The position numbers were made by a program, and so were the translations under genes. DNA of 64,000 nt from Herbidospora cretacea (GTDB taxonomy: Bacteria; Actinomycetota; Actinomycetes; Streptosporangiales; Streptosporangiaceae), in assembly GCF_001570605.1 (NCBI RefSeq), contig NZ_BBXG01000009.1, positions 62,001 through 126,000 on the forward strand, in the 5' to 3' direction. The notes below the pieces were generated by a model that was not told where the DNA came from, searched no databases, and worked only from the letters and a program-made list of their open reading frames with translations. This document shows positions 51,518-59,555 of this stretch, piece by piece (the first letter of the stretch is position 1; the number at the start of each line of letters is the position of its first letter).

Positions 51518-52608
51518 AAGGCGGGCAGCCTGAACCGGGCGTCGGGGCGCTCGCCGGTCAGCGCGAGATCGGCGAGCACCCGGCCCACCGCCGGGACGAA
51601 CTTGAACCCGTGCCCCGAGAAACCCGCCGCCACCACGATCGGACCGACCCGGTCGAGCGCGAAATCCGAGGTTGGCGTGGTCGTGTAGGTGCAACTGATC
51701 GGGGTGTACGCATCGGGGTCGACCCCCGGCAGCCACTCGCGCGCGTAGTCGCGCAGGGTCTCCAACTGGCGCGGTTCGGGCCGGAAGTCGCGTTCGTCGG
51801 GGTCGACCACCGGGCCGATGCCGTGGAAGCCGATCTTGATCCCCTCGCCGGGGGTGGCCAGGCCGTACACGCCGAACTCGCCGTCACGATGGTGGGCGAA
51901 GCTGGGCCACGCGTCGTCGGCGCGCAGTGGGGTGAAATGGGCGGGCTGTTCCTGGGTGACCCGCAGCGGGGGCAGGGTCATCAGGCCGCCGAGCAGTTTC
52001 TCGGTCCACGCGCCGGCCGCGACCACGACGCGTCTGGCGTGGTAGACGTCGTCGCCGGTGTGGACGTCCACCGCATCGTCGCCTTTGACGGTGATCGAGA
52101 CGACCGGCGTGCGGTGCCGGACCACGGCCCCCAGCGCGGCGGCGCGCTCCTGGAGCGCGGCGACGGCGTGGTCGGCGTGCAGCCGGCCGCTCGCCGGGTG
52201 GAAGAAGACCTTGCCCTCGTAGCGCAGACCGGGCCAGCGTTCGGCGGCCTCCTCGGCGGCCAGCCACTGGCCCGGCACCCCGGCCGCCTCGACGGCGTCG
52301 GCGAGGACGTCCAGGTCGGGGGTTCGGCCGTGGTTGACGCTGCCGGTGACGGTGAGCAGCGGAACGCCCGATTCGGCCTCCAGCTCCCGCCACAGTCCGT
52401 GGGCCTCCTGGGCGAGCCGGATGTAGACGGGCTCGCCGTAGGAGACCCGGAAGATCCGGGAGGCGCCGTGGGAGGCGCCGCGCACATGGCCAGGCTCGAA
52501 CCGCTCCAGCAGCACCACGTCCGCGCCGCGCCCGGCCAGCCGCCACGCCGCGGCCGACCCCATGCCGCCGCCACCCACGACGACGACATCCACTTCATGG
52601 CCGGCCAC
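51514..52608 (-). CDS. Monomeric sarcosine/N-methyl amino acid oxidase family protein (SolA-like)
   Basis: A 364-residue FAD enzyme: Rossmann motif VVVVGGGGMGSAAAWRLAGRG at the N-terminus, then ERFEPGHVRGASHG with the ARG/SHG flavin contacts, and the C-terminal cysteine in PISCTYTTTP that binds FAD covalently in sarcosine oxidase and MTOX. It ends GFSGHGFKFVPAVGRVLADL. It oxidises an N-methyl amino acid, releasing formaldehyde and H2O2; the exact substrate is not clear. Start GTG 52608 with AGGGAG 5 bases upstream. It follows the secreted-protein gene by 23 bases. Confidence 0.88.
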   Translation of the reverse strand: MAGHEVDVVVVGGGGMGSAAAWRLAGRGADVVLLERFEPGHVRGASHGASRIFRVSYGEPVYIRLAQEAHGLWRELEAESGVPLLTVTGSVNHGRTPDLDVLADAVEAAGVPGQWLAAEEAAERWPGLRYEGKVFFHPASGRLHADHAVAALQERAAALGAVVRHRTPVVSITVKGDDAVDVHTGDDVYHARRVVVAAGAWTEKLLGGLMTLPPLRVTQEQPAHFTPLRADDAWPSFAHHRDGEFGVYGLATPGEGIKIGFHGIGPVVDPDERDFRPEPRQLETLRDYAREWLPGVDPDAYTPISCTYTTTPTSDFALDRVGPIVVAAGFSGHGFKFVPAVGRVLADLALTGERPDARFRLPAF

Positions 52609-52631
52609 GGCGACTCCCTTTATTGCCTACC

Positions 52632-53117
52632 TTAATTGTATGGATTATCGTACGTCCCGCTGCTCTTGGTCCGCATCATGTACTGGCCGTTGGACGCGAA
52701 CCAACCACCCGTCACGTCGAAGCGCACGTTCCGGACAGTGCTGCCGAAATTGACGTCAGCGCTGTAGTTGTAGACGAACTGACAGCCGGGAGCGGAGCTC
52801 ATCCCCGTGTAGACGGGCGACTGGGTCGTCGTCCCGTTGACGTTGATGAGGAAGGAGGGCTGCGGGTACGCGCCGCTCTGCCAGCACAGGCTGAGCGTGT
52901 AGCGGTAGTTCGTGTTGCCGTCGTCGAACGCGACCGTGCCCTGAAGCAGGGCCAGGTACTGACCGGTGCCGGTCGCGGTCAGCTGGACCCAGACCGGCTG
53001 GTCGGGGCCGTAGGTGGCGTGGGCGGGGGAGGCCGGCAGGACGATGAGCGCCAGCGCGGCGACGACGGCGGCGATCGATGACCGCCATTTCGAGTGCGTG
53101 ATCAATTCACACCTCAT
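52632..53117 (-). CDS. Secreted hypothetical protein
   Basis: A 161-residue exported protein: signal peptide SIAAVVAALALIVLPASPAHA (cleaved near 34), then a beta-rich domain of about 125 residues with two cysteines (LSLCWQ and PGCQFVY) that could form a disulfide. Rich in Tyr, Asn, Thr, as in cell-surface beta-sandwich proteins. Start ATG 53117, or TTG 53105 with GAGGTG upstream. Not recognised as a named family. Confidence 0.65.
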   Translation of the reverse strand: MRCELITHSKWRSSIAAVVAALALIVLPASPAHATYGPDQPVWVQLTATGTGQYLALLQGTVAFDDGNTNYRYTLSLCWQSGAYPQPSFLINVNGTTTQSPVYTGMSSAPGCQFVYNYSADVNFGSTVRNVRFDVTGGWFASNGQYMMRTKSSGTYDNPYN

Positions 53118-53227
53118 CCGGGTCGGAATTGCCGAGGCCCGGAGGGTAGATTTCGGCCGCCACGCCGTCCAGGCAACCGGCTGTCCGACCGGGCAAAAGC
53201 CGTTCTCGCGCGTGTACGTTTCACATC

Positions 53228-53544
53228 ATGCTGACGGGTTGGTGGGGCGTCGTCCTGGACGCCCCGGACGCGCGAGAGCTCGCCCGCTTCTACGCCGCCC
53301 TCCTCGGCTGGGAACTGGTCAACGACGGCGAGGCCGTCCACCCGGGGGAGGGCACGTCGTACATCGCCTTCCAGACCTCCCCCGACTACCAGCCTCCGAC
53401 CTGGCCTGACACGCCCGGAGCCCAGCAGATGATGCTCCACGTGGACGTGGGCGTCACCGGCCTGGACGAGGAGTTGGCCAGGGCGACGTCAGGGTCATGC
53501 TCGACCCGGCCGGGCATCCCTTCTGCCTCTACCTCGACACCTGA
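53228..53544 (+). pseudogene. VOC family protein, frameshifted
   Basis: The first 88 codons read as a normal VOC protein (TGWWGVVLDAPDARELARFY and QMMLHVDVGVTGLDEELARA). Near 53487-53495 the reading moves to another frame, where GDVRVMLDPAGHPFCLYLDT and a stop at 53542-53544 complete the family. The loop usually between these parts is missing, so a deletion not divisible by three is likely. In the original frame the sequence runs on into the next gene and would make a hybrid with a MaoC domain, which is an artefact. Confidence 0.8.
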
Positions 53545-53569
53545 GTGGGGCCAGAATAAAGTTCGAATC

Positions 53570-54025
53570 ATGCGGATCTTCTCGAACCTCTCCGAGCTCA
53601 AAGCCGCTCACGGCACGCATCTCGGCTTCACCGAGTGGCGGGCCGTCACCCAGGAACAGGTCGACCTGTTCGCCGACGCCACCGGCGACCACCAGTGGAT
53701 CCACGTCGACGCCGAGCGCGCCGCGACGGGCCCCTTCGGCGGGACGATCGCCCACGGGTTCCTGTCCCTGTCGATGCTGCCGGTGATGATGGGCGAGCTC
53801 ATCAGGGTCGACGGGCTGGCCATGGGGATCAACTACGGGCTCAACAAGGTCCGGTTCCCCGCGCCGGTCCCGGTGGGGGCGCGCATCCGGGCCGGGGGCG
53901 AGATCGCCGATCTCACCGACACCGCCCAGGGCGTGCTGGGCACCCTCAAGATGACCATCGAGGTCGACGGCGTGGCGAAACCGGCCTGCGTCGCCGAGCA
54001 GCTCATCCTCTACATCCCGGCGTAG
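53570..54025 (+). CDS. MaoC-like (R)-specific enoyl hydratase
   Basis: A 151-residue hot-dog-fold hydratase: MRIFSNLSELKAAHGTHLG, then VTQEQVDLFADATGDHQWIHVD (catalytic Asp and His), then GTIAHGFLSLSMLP. It hydrates trans-2-enoyl-CoA. Start ATG 53570 is within the frame of the pseudogene but begins the domain. Its 3' end overlaps the response regulator gene by 16 bases on the other strand. Confidence 0.88.
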   Translation: MRIFSNLSELKAAHGTHLGFTEWRAVTQEQVDLFADATGDHQWIHVDAERAATGPFGGTIAHGFLSLSMLPVMMGELIRVDGLAMGINYGLNKVRFPAPVPVGARIRAGGEIADLTDTAQGVLGTLKMTIEVDGVAKPACVAEQLILYIPA

Positions 54026-54621
54026 TAGGCGGCGGCCTGGGCCCTGCTCTGCAGGCCGAGTTTGGCCAGCACCCGGCTGACGTGGGTCTTCGCGGTCGGT
54101 TCCGCGATGTCGAGTTCCCGGGCGATCTCCGCGTTCGACAGCCCCCGGCCGAGGCAGTGGAGGACGTCCCGTTCGCGGGCGGTGAGGTTGTCGGGGGCGG
54201 TGGCGGTCCTCGTCCGGGCGAAGGCCGAGATGAGCTTCCTGGTCACCTGCGGGGAGATCAGCCCGTCGCCGGCCGCGACCAGCCGGACCGCCTGCACGAG
54301 CGTGGCGGCGTCTGTGTTCTTCAGCAGGAACCCGGCGGCGCCCGCCCGCAGCGCGCCGAAGACATATTCGTCCAGGTCGAACGTGGTGAGGATGAGGATC
54401 TCCGTCTGCCCGGCGAGCTGCCGGGTGGCGGCGATGCCGTCGAGTCTCGGCATCCGGATGTCCATGATCACCACGTCGGGGCGCAGCTCCTGGGCCAGGG
54501 CCACCGCCGCCCGGCCGTCCCCGGCCTCGCCGACGATCCGCAGGTCGCTGGCGCCTTCCAGGACCAGGCGGATGCCCGCGCGCACCGCCGCGTGGTCGTC
54601 GGCGATCAAGACCGTGATCAT
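54010..54621 (-). CDS. NarL/FixJ-type response regulator
   Basis: A 203-residue regulator: receiver domain 1-120 with ADD at 7-9, phosphoacceptor Asp54 in VIMDIRMPRLDG, TT near 79 and Lys100 region LKN; then a LuxR helix-turn-helix (about 140-200: LTARERDVLHCLGRGLSNAEIARELDIAEPT). Its start overlaps the kinase stop by 4 bases. The pair responds to an unknown signal. Confidence 0.92.
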   Translation of the reverse strand: MITVLIADDHAAVRAGIRLVLEGASDLRIVGEAGDGRAAVALAQELRPDVVIMDIRMPRLDGIAATRQLAGQTEILILTTFDLDEYVFGALRAGAAGFLLKNTDAATLVQAVRLVAAGDGLISPQVTRKLISAFARTRTATAPDNLTARERDVLHCLGRGLSNAEIARELDIAEPTAKTHVSRVLAKLGLQSRAQAAAYYAGM

Positions 54622-55712
54622 GTCGCCAGGACGGCGCTGACCCGCCAGCCGCGCTCACACGGCCCCGCCTCGAACGTGCCGCCGAGCAGTCCGGCCCGCT
54701 CCCGCATGCCGATCAGCCCGGCCCGCGCGCCCGGCAGCTCCCGGGGCCGGTCGGTGACCGGATTGTCGATGGTCAGGGCCAGTTCGTCCGGACGATAGTC
54801 GATCGCGATGGAGACGGGCGCGGCGCCGTGTTTGAGCGCGTTCGTCAGCGACTCCTGGACGATGCGGTAGGCGGCCAGGTCGACCGCCGGCGGGAGATCC
54901 CTCGGCGTGCCCCGGACGTCGACCTTCGCGGTCATGCCCGACCGTTTCACCAGGTCGCCGACCTCCGACAGGCTCGGTCGGAGCGTCTCGGCCTCGCCTT
55001 CGGCCCGGAGCAGCCCGATCATGCCGCGCATCTCCGCCATGCCCTGGACGCTGTTCTCCCGGATCGACGCCATGATCTCCTGGACGGATCTCGCGTCCAG
55101 ATCGGTTCTCGACAGCACGGCGCTCGACTGGATGGCGATCGCGCTGAAATGGTTCGCGACCAGATCGTGGAGTTCCCTGGCCATCCGGGTGCGTTCGGCG
55201 GTGATCGCGGCCTTCCGGTCGAGTTCGGCCATCAGCGTGGCCTGCCGGGCGTGGTCGCGGTGGTTGCGGATAATCGCGGCGGTGGTGACCGGCATGACGA
55301 TGATCAGTCCGCCCTGGAAGGCGATGACCGCCCCCCACCCCCAATCGTGGTTGTGCAGCCCCGCCGCGACGCCCATGGCCAGCGCCCACACCGGGCCGAC
55401 GCGCAGCAGGACGGTCAGCAGCTTCCGGGGCCCGTAGAGGCAGGCGGCGTAGATGTTGTCGGTGAACACGACGGCCGTGCCGAGCGAGGGCCCGATCGTC
55501 GCGTCGGCCGCCAGCGCCGCCACCCCGATGACGAACGCCGTCACCGGCCTCCTCCGGCGGATCGCCACACCGGTACAGGTGACCGCGAGCGGAACGAGGA
55601 ACAGCTCCAGCGGCACGCCCGGCTTGACCTCACGGGCCCCCGCGACGAGCAGGACGACCCCGACCCCGAAGGCCGCCAAAGCCATGAGAGCGTCCTGCCG
55701 GGTGGGGGTCAT
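54618..55712 (-). CDS. NarL-type sensor histidine kinase
   Basis: A membrane kinase of 364 residues: five to six N-terminal membrane helices (about 5-150), HisKA_3 dimer helix with the phospho-His in ARELHDLVANHFSAI, and HATPase_c with VQESLTNALKH and GLIGMRERAGLLGG. ATG 55712 is chosen with GGTGAG upstream; ATG 55721 and GTG 55736 are also in frame. It overlaps the response regulator gene by 4 bases. A perfect palindrome lies upstream at 55749. Confidence 0.88.
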   Translation of the reverse strand: MTPTRQDALMALAAFGVGVVLLVAGAREVKPGVPLELFLVPLAVTCTGVAIRRRRPVTAFVIGVAALAADATIGPSLGTAVVFTDNIYAACLYGPRKLLTVLLRVGPVWALAMGVAAGLHNHDWGWGAVIAFQGGLIIVMPVTTAAIIRNHRDHARQATLMAELDRKAAITAERTRMARELHDLVANHFSAIAIQSSAVLSRTDLDARSVQEIMASIRENSVQGMAEMRGMIGLLRAEGEAETLRPSLSEVGDLVKRSGMTAKVDVRGTPRDLPPAVDLAAYRIVQESLTNALKHGAAPVSIAIDYRPDELALTIDNPVTDRPRELPGARAGLIGMRERAGLLGGTFEAGPCERGWRVSAVLAT

Positions 55713-55748
55713 GGGTTTCATCTCACCACGGGCCACCTGAAATGGGCA

Positions 55749-55764
55749 TACATCGTTCGATGTA
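55749..55764. promoter_or_regulatory. Perfect palindrome between divergent genes
   Basis: TACATCG-TT-CGATGTA is a 7-bp perfect inverted repeat in the gap between the histidine kinase and the membrane protein gene at 55814. It resembles operators bound by PadR-like regulators, but no such gene is adjacent. Confidence 0.6.
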
Positions 55765-55813
55765 CTGAACTTCGTTCCCAGCGGGGAGGTCCGCGCCTCC
55801 CGCCGCCACCAGC

Positions 55814-56467
55814 ATGGATCTCATGCTGTGGTTGATCATCGCGGTCGAGGCCGGCTTCTGGATCCTGCTCGCCGCCGGTCTCTCCGTCCGGTACGGCTTG
55901 CGCCTGCGCCGCACCAGCTGGGCTCTCCTGGCCCTGACCCCGGTCCTCGACGTCGTGCTGCTCGTCGCCGCCGTGATCGACATGCGCTCGGGCACCGTCG
56001 CGACCTGGCAGCACGGCCTGGCCGGCGCGTACATCGCCTATTCGGTCGTCTTCGGCCACCGGACCATCAAATGGGCCGACGAGTTCGTCGCCCGCGGCTT
56101 CAAGAAGCCGCCGAAGTCGCTCGGCGAGTGGGCGCTGTGGTTCAGGATCGCCGGGGCGTACACGATCATGTGCCTGCTGCTCTTCGCGGCCGTCGTCATG
56201 GTCGGCGACCCGTCGAGGACCGCCGCCCTCACCGGTTTCATGCTCAACGCCCTGAAAGTCCCCCTGATCGCCCTGATCTGGCCGGTCGCCGACTCAGTGG
56301 GGCGTCAGTTCGGTAGGAAGCCGGACGCTGACCCGCCATCCCCCCATGTGCGGACCGGCGTGGACGCTCCCGCCCAGAGGAGTGGCCCGAGCCCGCATGA
56401 GCCGGACCCCGGACCGCCGGGACGGCCGGACCCCGATCGGACTGTCGATGGTCAGCGTGATCGCTGA
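55814..56467 (+). CDS. Membrane protein of unknown function
   Basis: A 217-residue protein with four hydrophobic helices (about 3-22, 34-56, 66-80 and 117-138, with further hydrophobic sequence to 165). The last 50 residues (DPPSPHVRTG onward) are Pro/Arg/Asp-rich and lie antisense to the kinase-like gene at 56294, so they may not be conserved. The true end is nevertheless the stop at 56465-56467. Not recognised. It may share the palindrome at 55749 with the kinase. Confidence 0.65.
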   Translation: MDLMLWLIIAVEAGFWILLAAGLSVRYGLRLRRTSWALLALTPVLDVVLLVAAVIDMRSGTVATWQHGLAGAYIAYSVVFGHRTIKWADEFVARGFKKPPKSLGEWALWFRIAGAYTIMCLLLFAAVVMVGDPSRTAALTGFMLNALKVPLIALIWPVADSVGRQFGRKPDADPPSPHVRTGVDAPAQRSGPSPHEPDPGPPGRPDPDRTVDGQRDR

Positions 56468-56803
56468 CGGCAGATAGGAGATGATGACGGTGGCCGAGGT
56501 GGTGCCGTGTTCGAGTGCGCTGGTCAGCGCCTCCTGGACGATCCGGTAACCGGCCAGATCGACCTCCCGGGGCAGGTCACGCGCGGGCCCCTGGATGTGC
56601 AGCCGCGTGGTCAGCCCCGCCTGCTTGCTCCGCTGGAGCAGATCCATGGGATCGGCCAGACTGCGGTGGTCGGCCCCCAGCACGCCGTTGATCCGTTCGA
56701 CCAGCAGATGCTCCGCCTCCTCGGCGCGTCTCCGTTTTCTGCGATGCATGATCGTTGTCGTGGCGAGCAGGATGACGATGGCGAGGATGCCCAGGTTCAG
56801 CAC
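56294..56803 (-). CDS. Membrane-anchored HATPase-only kinase-like protein, degenerate paralogue
   Basis: A 169-residue protein from GTG 56803: one transmembrane helix (2-17), a basic stretch, then a region closely parallel to the end of the histidine kinase at 54618-55712 (ARDLPREVDLAGYRIVQEAL, then SPIGVRPSRRSG, then GGWRVSVRL). The HisKA_3 domain and phospho-His are absent, and the G-box (GLIGMRERAGLLGG in the paralogue) reads GVRLMRARATPLGG. It overlaps the membrane protein gene by 174 bases in antisense. It could be a relic or a pseudokinase. Confidence 0.6.
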   Translation of the reverse strand: MLNLGILAIVILLATTTIMHRRKRRRAEEAEHLLVERINGVLGADHRSLADPMDLLQRSKQAGLTTRLHIQGPARDLPREVDLAGYRIVQEALTSALEHGTTSATVIISYLPSAITLTIDSPIGVRPSRRSGVRLMRARATPLGGSVHAGPHMGGWRVSVRLPTELTPH

Positions 56804-56959
56804 ATTAGGCCCCTGATCTGTGCGGTTATGTCGGTTCCTAACCGGCGGTGATGAGGGGTATGCGGGGGGTGGGGAACCTTGCCCGGGAGTTGGAGGAGGT
56901 GTGTCTTGGGGTAACCGGTTCGGAGTAGGGCCCGGGACCCGCTATGCTTATCTCTGCAA

Positions 56960-57032
56960 GCAGCCGTAGCTCAATGGATAGAGCATCTGACTACGGATCA
57001 GAAGGTTGGGGTTTCGAGTACCTCCGGCTGCA
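56960..57032 (+). tRNA. tRNA-Arg (ACG anticodon)
   Basis: Acceptor GCAGCCG (56960-56966) pairs with CGGCTGC (57025-57031), discriminator A at 57032; D arm GCTC/GAGC, anticodon ACG at 56993-56995 in loop CTACGGA, T arm GGGGT-TTCGAGT-ACCTC. The innermost T-stem pair is U-A in place of the near-universal G-C. The gene's 3' half is the attachment site of the element that follows. Confidence 0.92.
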
Positions 57033-57036
57033 CTGC
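56994..57036 (+). repeat. attL: 43-bp core within tRNA-Arg
   Basis: Identical over 43 bases to 59853-59895. It begins in the anticodon loop and runs past the tRNA end, the usual site for tyrosine integrases. Confidence 0.85.
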
Positions 57037-57039
57037 ACG

Positions 57040-57076
57040 AAGGCCCAGGTCATCACGCCGATGACCTGGGCCTTTT
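57040..57076 (+). terminator. Rho-independent terminator after tRNA-Arg
   Basis: AAGGCCCAGGTCAT (57040-57053) pairs exactly with ATGACCTGGGCCTT (57061-57074) and is followed by TT. Confidence 0.9.
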
Positions 57077-57086
57077 GCATGATCGA

Positions 57087-57840
57087 TCAAGTGTTGGTGT
57101 CCGGCTGGCCCTGGCTGTCGACGAGGCGCGGCGGCTCGTCGTCCCCAATGCGTCCCCACGCTTCGGAGCCCAAGACGCGCCCGGTTCTCCGCTTGGCGGC
57201 CTCGCCGTCGCCCACGAGGCACTTCTCGTACGTTCGGTGGAGGACTTCCACGCTGTTGCCTGCCCACTCGGCGACCTTCTTAGGAGGGACGGCGGCGTTG
57301 AGCCAGGTGGACAGGCAGGCATGCCGCAGGTTGTAGCGACGCTGCGCCAGAGGGGAAGCGTGTTCTTCCGCACTCAGGGCCGTCTCGCCGTGCTCGCCTT
57401 CAGACTCGCAGGACCGTGCTCTTGGCGAGCACGTCGCCCTGTGCGCCATGGAAGATCCGGCCATCAGGGCCGGTGCCATTCTCCTTGAGGTGCTGCCGGA
57501 GAATGGCCATAAGCTCGGGCGGAATCGGTACTGGTCGCGTTTCCTCCTCGGGACGGTGCTTGAATCCGCGTTTATCGTGCTGATCGCCGGGATCCGTCCA
57601 CTCTCTTCCGGCTTACCGCGTGGCGCCAGTCAGATAGAACTCTCCCCATCTGTCGTCGCCTCGGGAAGGGTAGTTTCGCTTTCTCGAAGATTAACAGCTT
57701 CCTCGGGACGGAGGCCGGCGAAATAGAGCGTGGCAAAGAACGGCATCAACAGTCTGCCGCTCGGCCTTTGAGAACCATCGGCAGCGAGCAGCATACCGAG
57801 CTGTTTCACTTCGCCATAAGTGACGGACCGGATTCCGTCG
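57087..57840 (-). pseudogene. Tyrosine recombinase (phage-type integrase), frameshifted
   Basis: Pieces of the catalytic domain lie in several minus-strand frames: MPFFATLYFAGLRPEEAVNL (first catalytic Arg) near 57750, RPVPIPPELMAILRQHLKEN near 57530, and YNLRHACLSTWLNAAVPPKK with VAEWAGNSVEVLHRTYEK (HxxR/His box and nucleophile Tyr) near 57200-57330. At least two frameshifts and internal stops break it and the N-terminal half is absent. It ends 51 bases from the attL core, as in actinomycete integrative elements. Confidence 0.85.
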
Positions 57841-57947
57841 GTGCGCTATTCGTGCAGTAGTCGGCCTCATGGTTCGACGCTGTGTTGGACGATGTAGCAC
57901 GTGAGACTGGGTAATGGAAAATTTGGCTGCTAAATCCTTGTAGGCCG

Positions 57948-58586
57948 TGATGAGTAAGGTGAAATATCTCCTACTCGACTTGACGGCCCGATTTGCGAAA
58001 TATTCGTAGGACTGACGGCGCCCGAAGTTGCGGCAAGAATCCGAGTTGCGCTGGAAGAATCGGGCGCAGAACTTCCGAGAGAAGTCCATGACATGGATGA
58101 GCCGCTGGAAGTGTTCAAGTTCGGCGCCTCACTCGGCGACAGATTAAATGTGCTCGCGTTGGAAACCCTTGCTCAGGTAGTGGGCGAAGCAAGCTAGACG
58201 GCACGTTTGACGCCCGGTGCATCTGACCTCATGCGGAACGCGCGCCGCCACGGGATGTCCATACGATCGTCAGCAATAACTCGGTGGCTGCTGTGACTGC
58301 ATTCCTGGAGCGAGAAGACCTCACCGGCCACGTGAGCTACATCTCGGCGCGCTCAGCGGCGGACCCTTCACTCATGAAACCCAGTCCGCACCTTCTCGAT
58401 CAGGCGCTCAGCTACCTTGGCGCTGACCCTTCTTCCAAGATGCTGGTTGGAGACCATGGATGTGGCCCCTTGGGAGTCGTTGCAGTCGGCTTCGCCAATA
58501 GGCCGGAGAAGGTCAAGCGTTTGGCCGGCGCAGGGGCCGACTACATCGTGACCGACATGCGGGAGTTGGCGGCTTCCCTGGCGTAG
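57948..58586 (+). pseudogene. HAD superfamily hydrolase, frameshifted
   Basis: Starting near 57948, KYLLLD continues, after a one-base loss near 57992, as DGPICEIFVGLTAPEVAARI up to GEAS and a stop at 58194. After another shift, VSNNSVAAVTAFLERED (motif II Ser) and SLMKPSPHLLDQAL (motif III Lys) continue to 58586. The nucleophile site reads GAC-TTGACGG where a DxD should be, and the GDSxxD box is GDHGCGPLGV. HAD genes of this kind are frequent on actinomycete integrative elements. Confidence 0.78.
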
Positions 58587-58676
58587 TCCGACGCACACCT
58601 TTCTTTGCACATCAGAAGTGGAGAGAGTGAGTGACGAACTGCGTGACAATCGCTACGGACGTTGGCGTACTCTCGT

Positions 58677-58702
58677 GGACGTCCATATTTCTATGGACGT
58701 CC
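58677..58702. promoter_or_regulatory. Inverted repeat of GGACGTCC units
   Basis: GGACGTCCAT (58677-58686) and ATGGACGTCC (58693-58702) are exact inverted copies around 6 bases; GGACGTCC is itself palindromic. It lies between the ends of the HAD relic and the cargo gene. Confidence 0.55.
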
Positions 58703-58724
58703 ATGGAAATACGTCATAATCCGA

Positions 58725-59555
58725 TCATCCTGGATCTGCGCAACTAGTAAGATGGCGCACTTTACTAGGTCTATCCAAAGCAATGCCATCGCGAGGCATC
58801 GCTAACTCCGGCGGGTTTTTGGGCATCCTGTAGGGGCGGCTGTTCCAGCTATCGATCTTCCAGGCATCGGAGTCATTAGATACGAACCACTCGAACGATG
58901 CTCCGAGTGAGGTGACCCGGTCTAGCTGCTTCCGAGTCAAATGTAGCAACAACGGAATCTCCCATTCTTGGCAGGCCCCAATTAAGATATCGTAAGTCAA
59001 TGATATGCTGTAATCGGGCGCTCCTTCTTGCCCAATTTCCCAGCCGTAATTCGCGGAGAATAATGCAGGAATTCCGTTTGAATTGCGCACCACTAACTTC
59101 TTTCCTATTACAAGTTGGTGGTAAGACCAGGAGAGGCCGGGGATTTTGTAGGGAGTTAGCGCTTCATCTGTTTCGATTTCCATAACGCTGATGCGGCGAG
59201 CGAATGCCTCAGCCTCCCGCTCGCTTTCGGTTTTGCGCTCCTCTGTGCGCGCTCTGCGCTCATCGGCGAGTTGGCTCCGAGCTAGGTTTGCTTGCTGATT
59301 AGCGATTATCACCGCAGCGATAGTCCCGATCCCGGCAAGAAAGGTGCCAACGGCTACAAATAAGAATTTGATGCCCGATTGGATGCGTTTCTTGCCCGTT
59401 GTGAATTTTGTTGCTGAATGTCTGACTCGTTGGCTCGAACTTCGCTTGACTGCGGACGCCATTGGGCGCGGGTCGGCCTTTCGGATCGCCCGTGCCTTGC
59501 GAGGTTGTGGCGGTCTCACAATCATCATCCCTGCCAATCTCTTGGACATACTCAC
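58725..59555 (-). CDS. Membrane-anchored coiled-coil protein (element cargo)
   Basis: The one intact gene of the element. The 276-residue frame (a later start within the first 60 residues is possible) has a basic N-terminus, one transmembrane helix (about 63-85), a coiled coil rich in Arg and Glu (about 90-120: ERRARTEERKTESEREAEAFA) and a soluble C-terminal domain of about 150 residues with several Trp. Base composition is visibly AT-richer than the flanks, with many A/T third positions, which fits transfer. Not recognised; a short membrane-tethered effector is possible. Confidence 0.6.
   Translation of the reverse strand: MSMSKRLAGMMIVRPPQPRKARAIRKADPRPMASAVKRSSSQRVRHSATKFTTGKKRIQSGIKFLFVAVGTFLAGIGTIAAVIIANQQANLARSQLADERRARTEERKTESEREAEAFARRISVMEIETDEALTPYKIPGLSWSYHQLVIGKKLVVRNSNGIPALFSANYGWEIGQEGAPDYSISLTYDILIGACQEWEIPLLLHLTRKQLDRVTSLGASFEWFVSNDSDAWKIDSWNSRPYRMPKNPPELAMPRDGIALDRPSKVRHLTSCADPG

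Noticed and set aside
53228-54025. Single VOC-MaoC fusion protein
   Set aside because: The VOC family continues in a different frame after about 53490, and MaoC has its own ATG at 53570; the fusion is an artefact of a frameshift.
56480-56803. Functional second histidine kinase
   Set aside because: The phospho-accepting His domain is absent and the ATP-binding G-box is altered.
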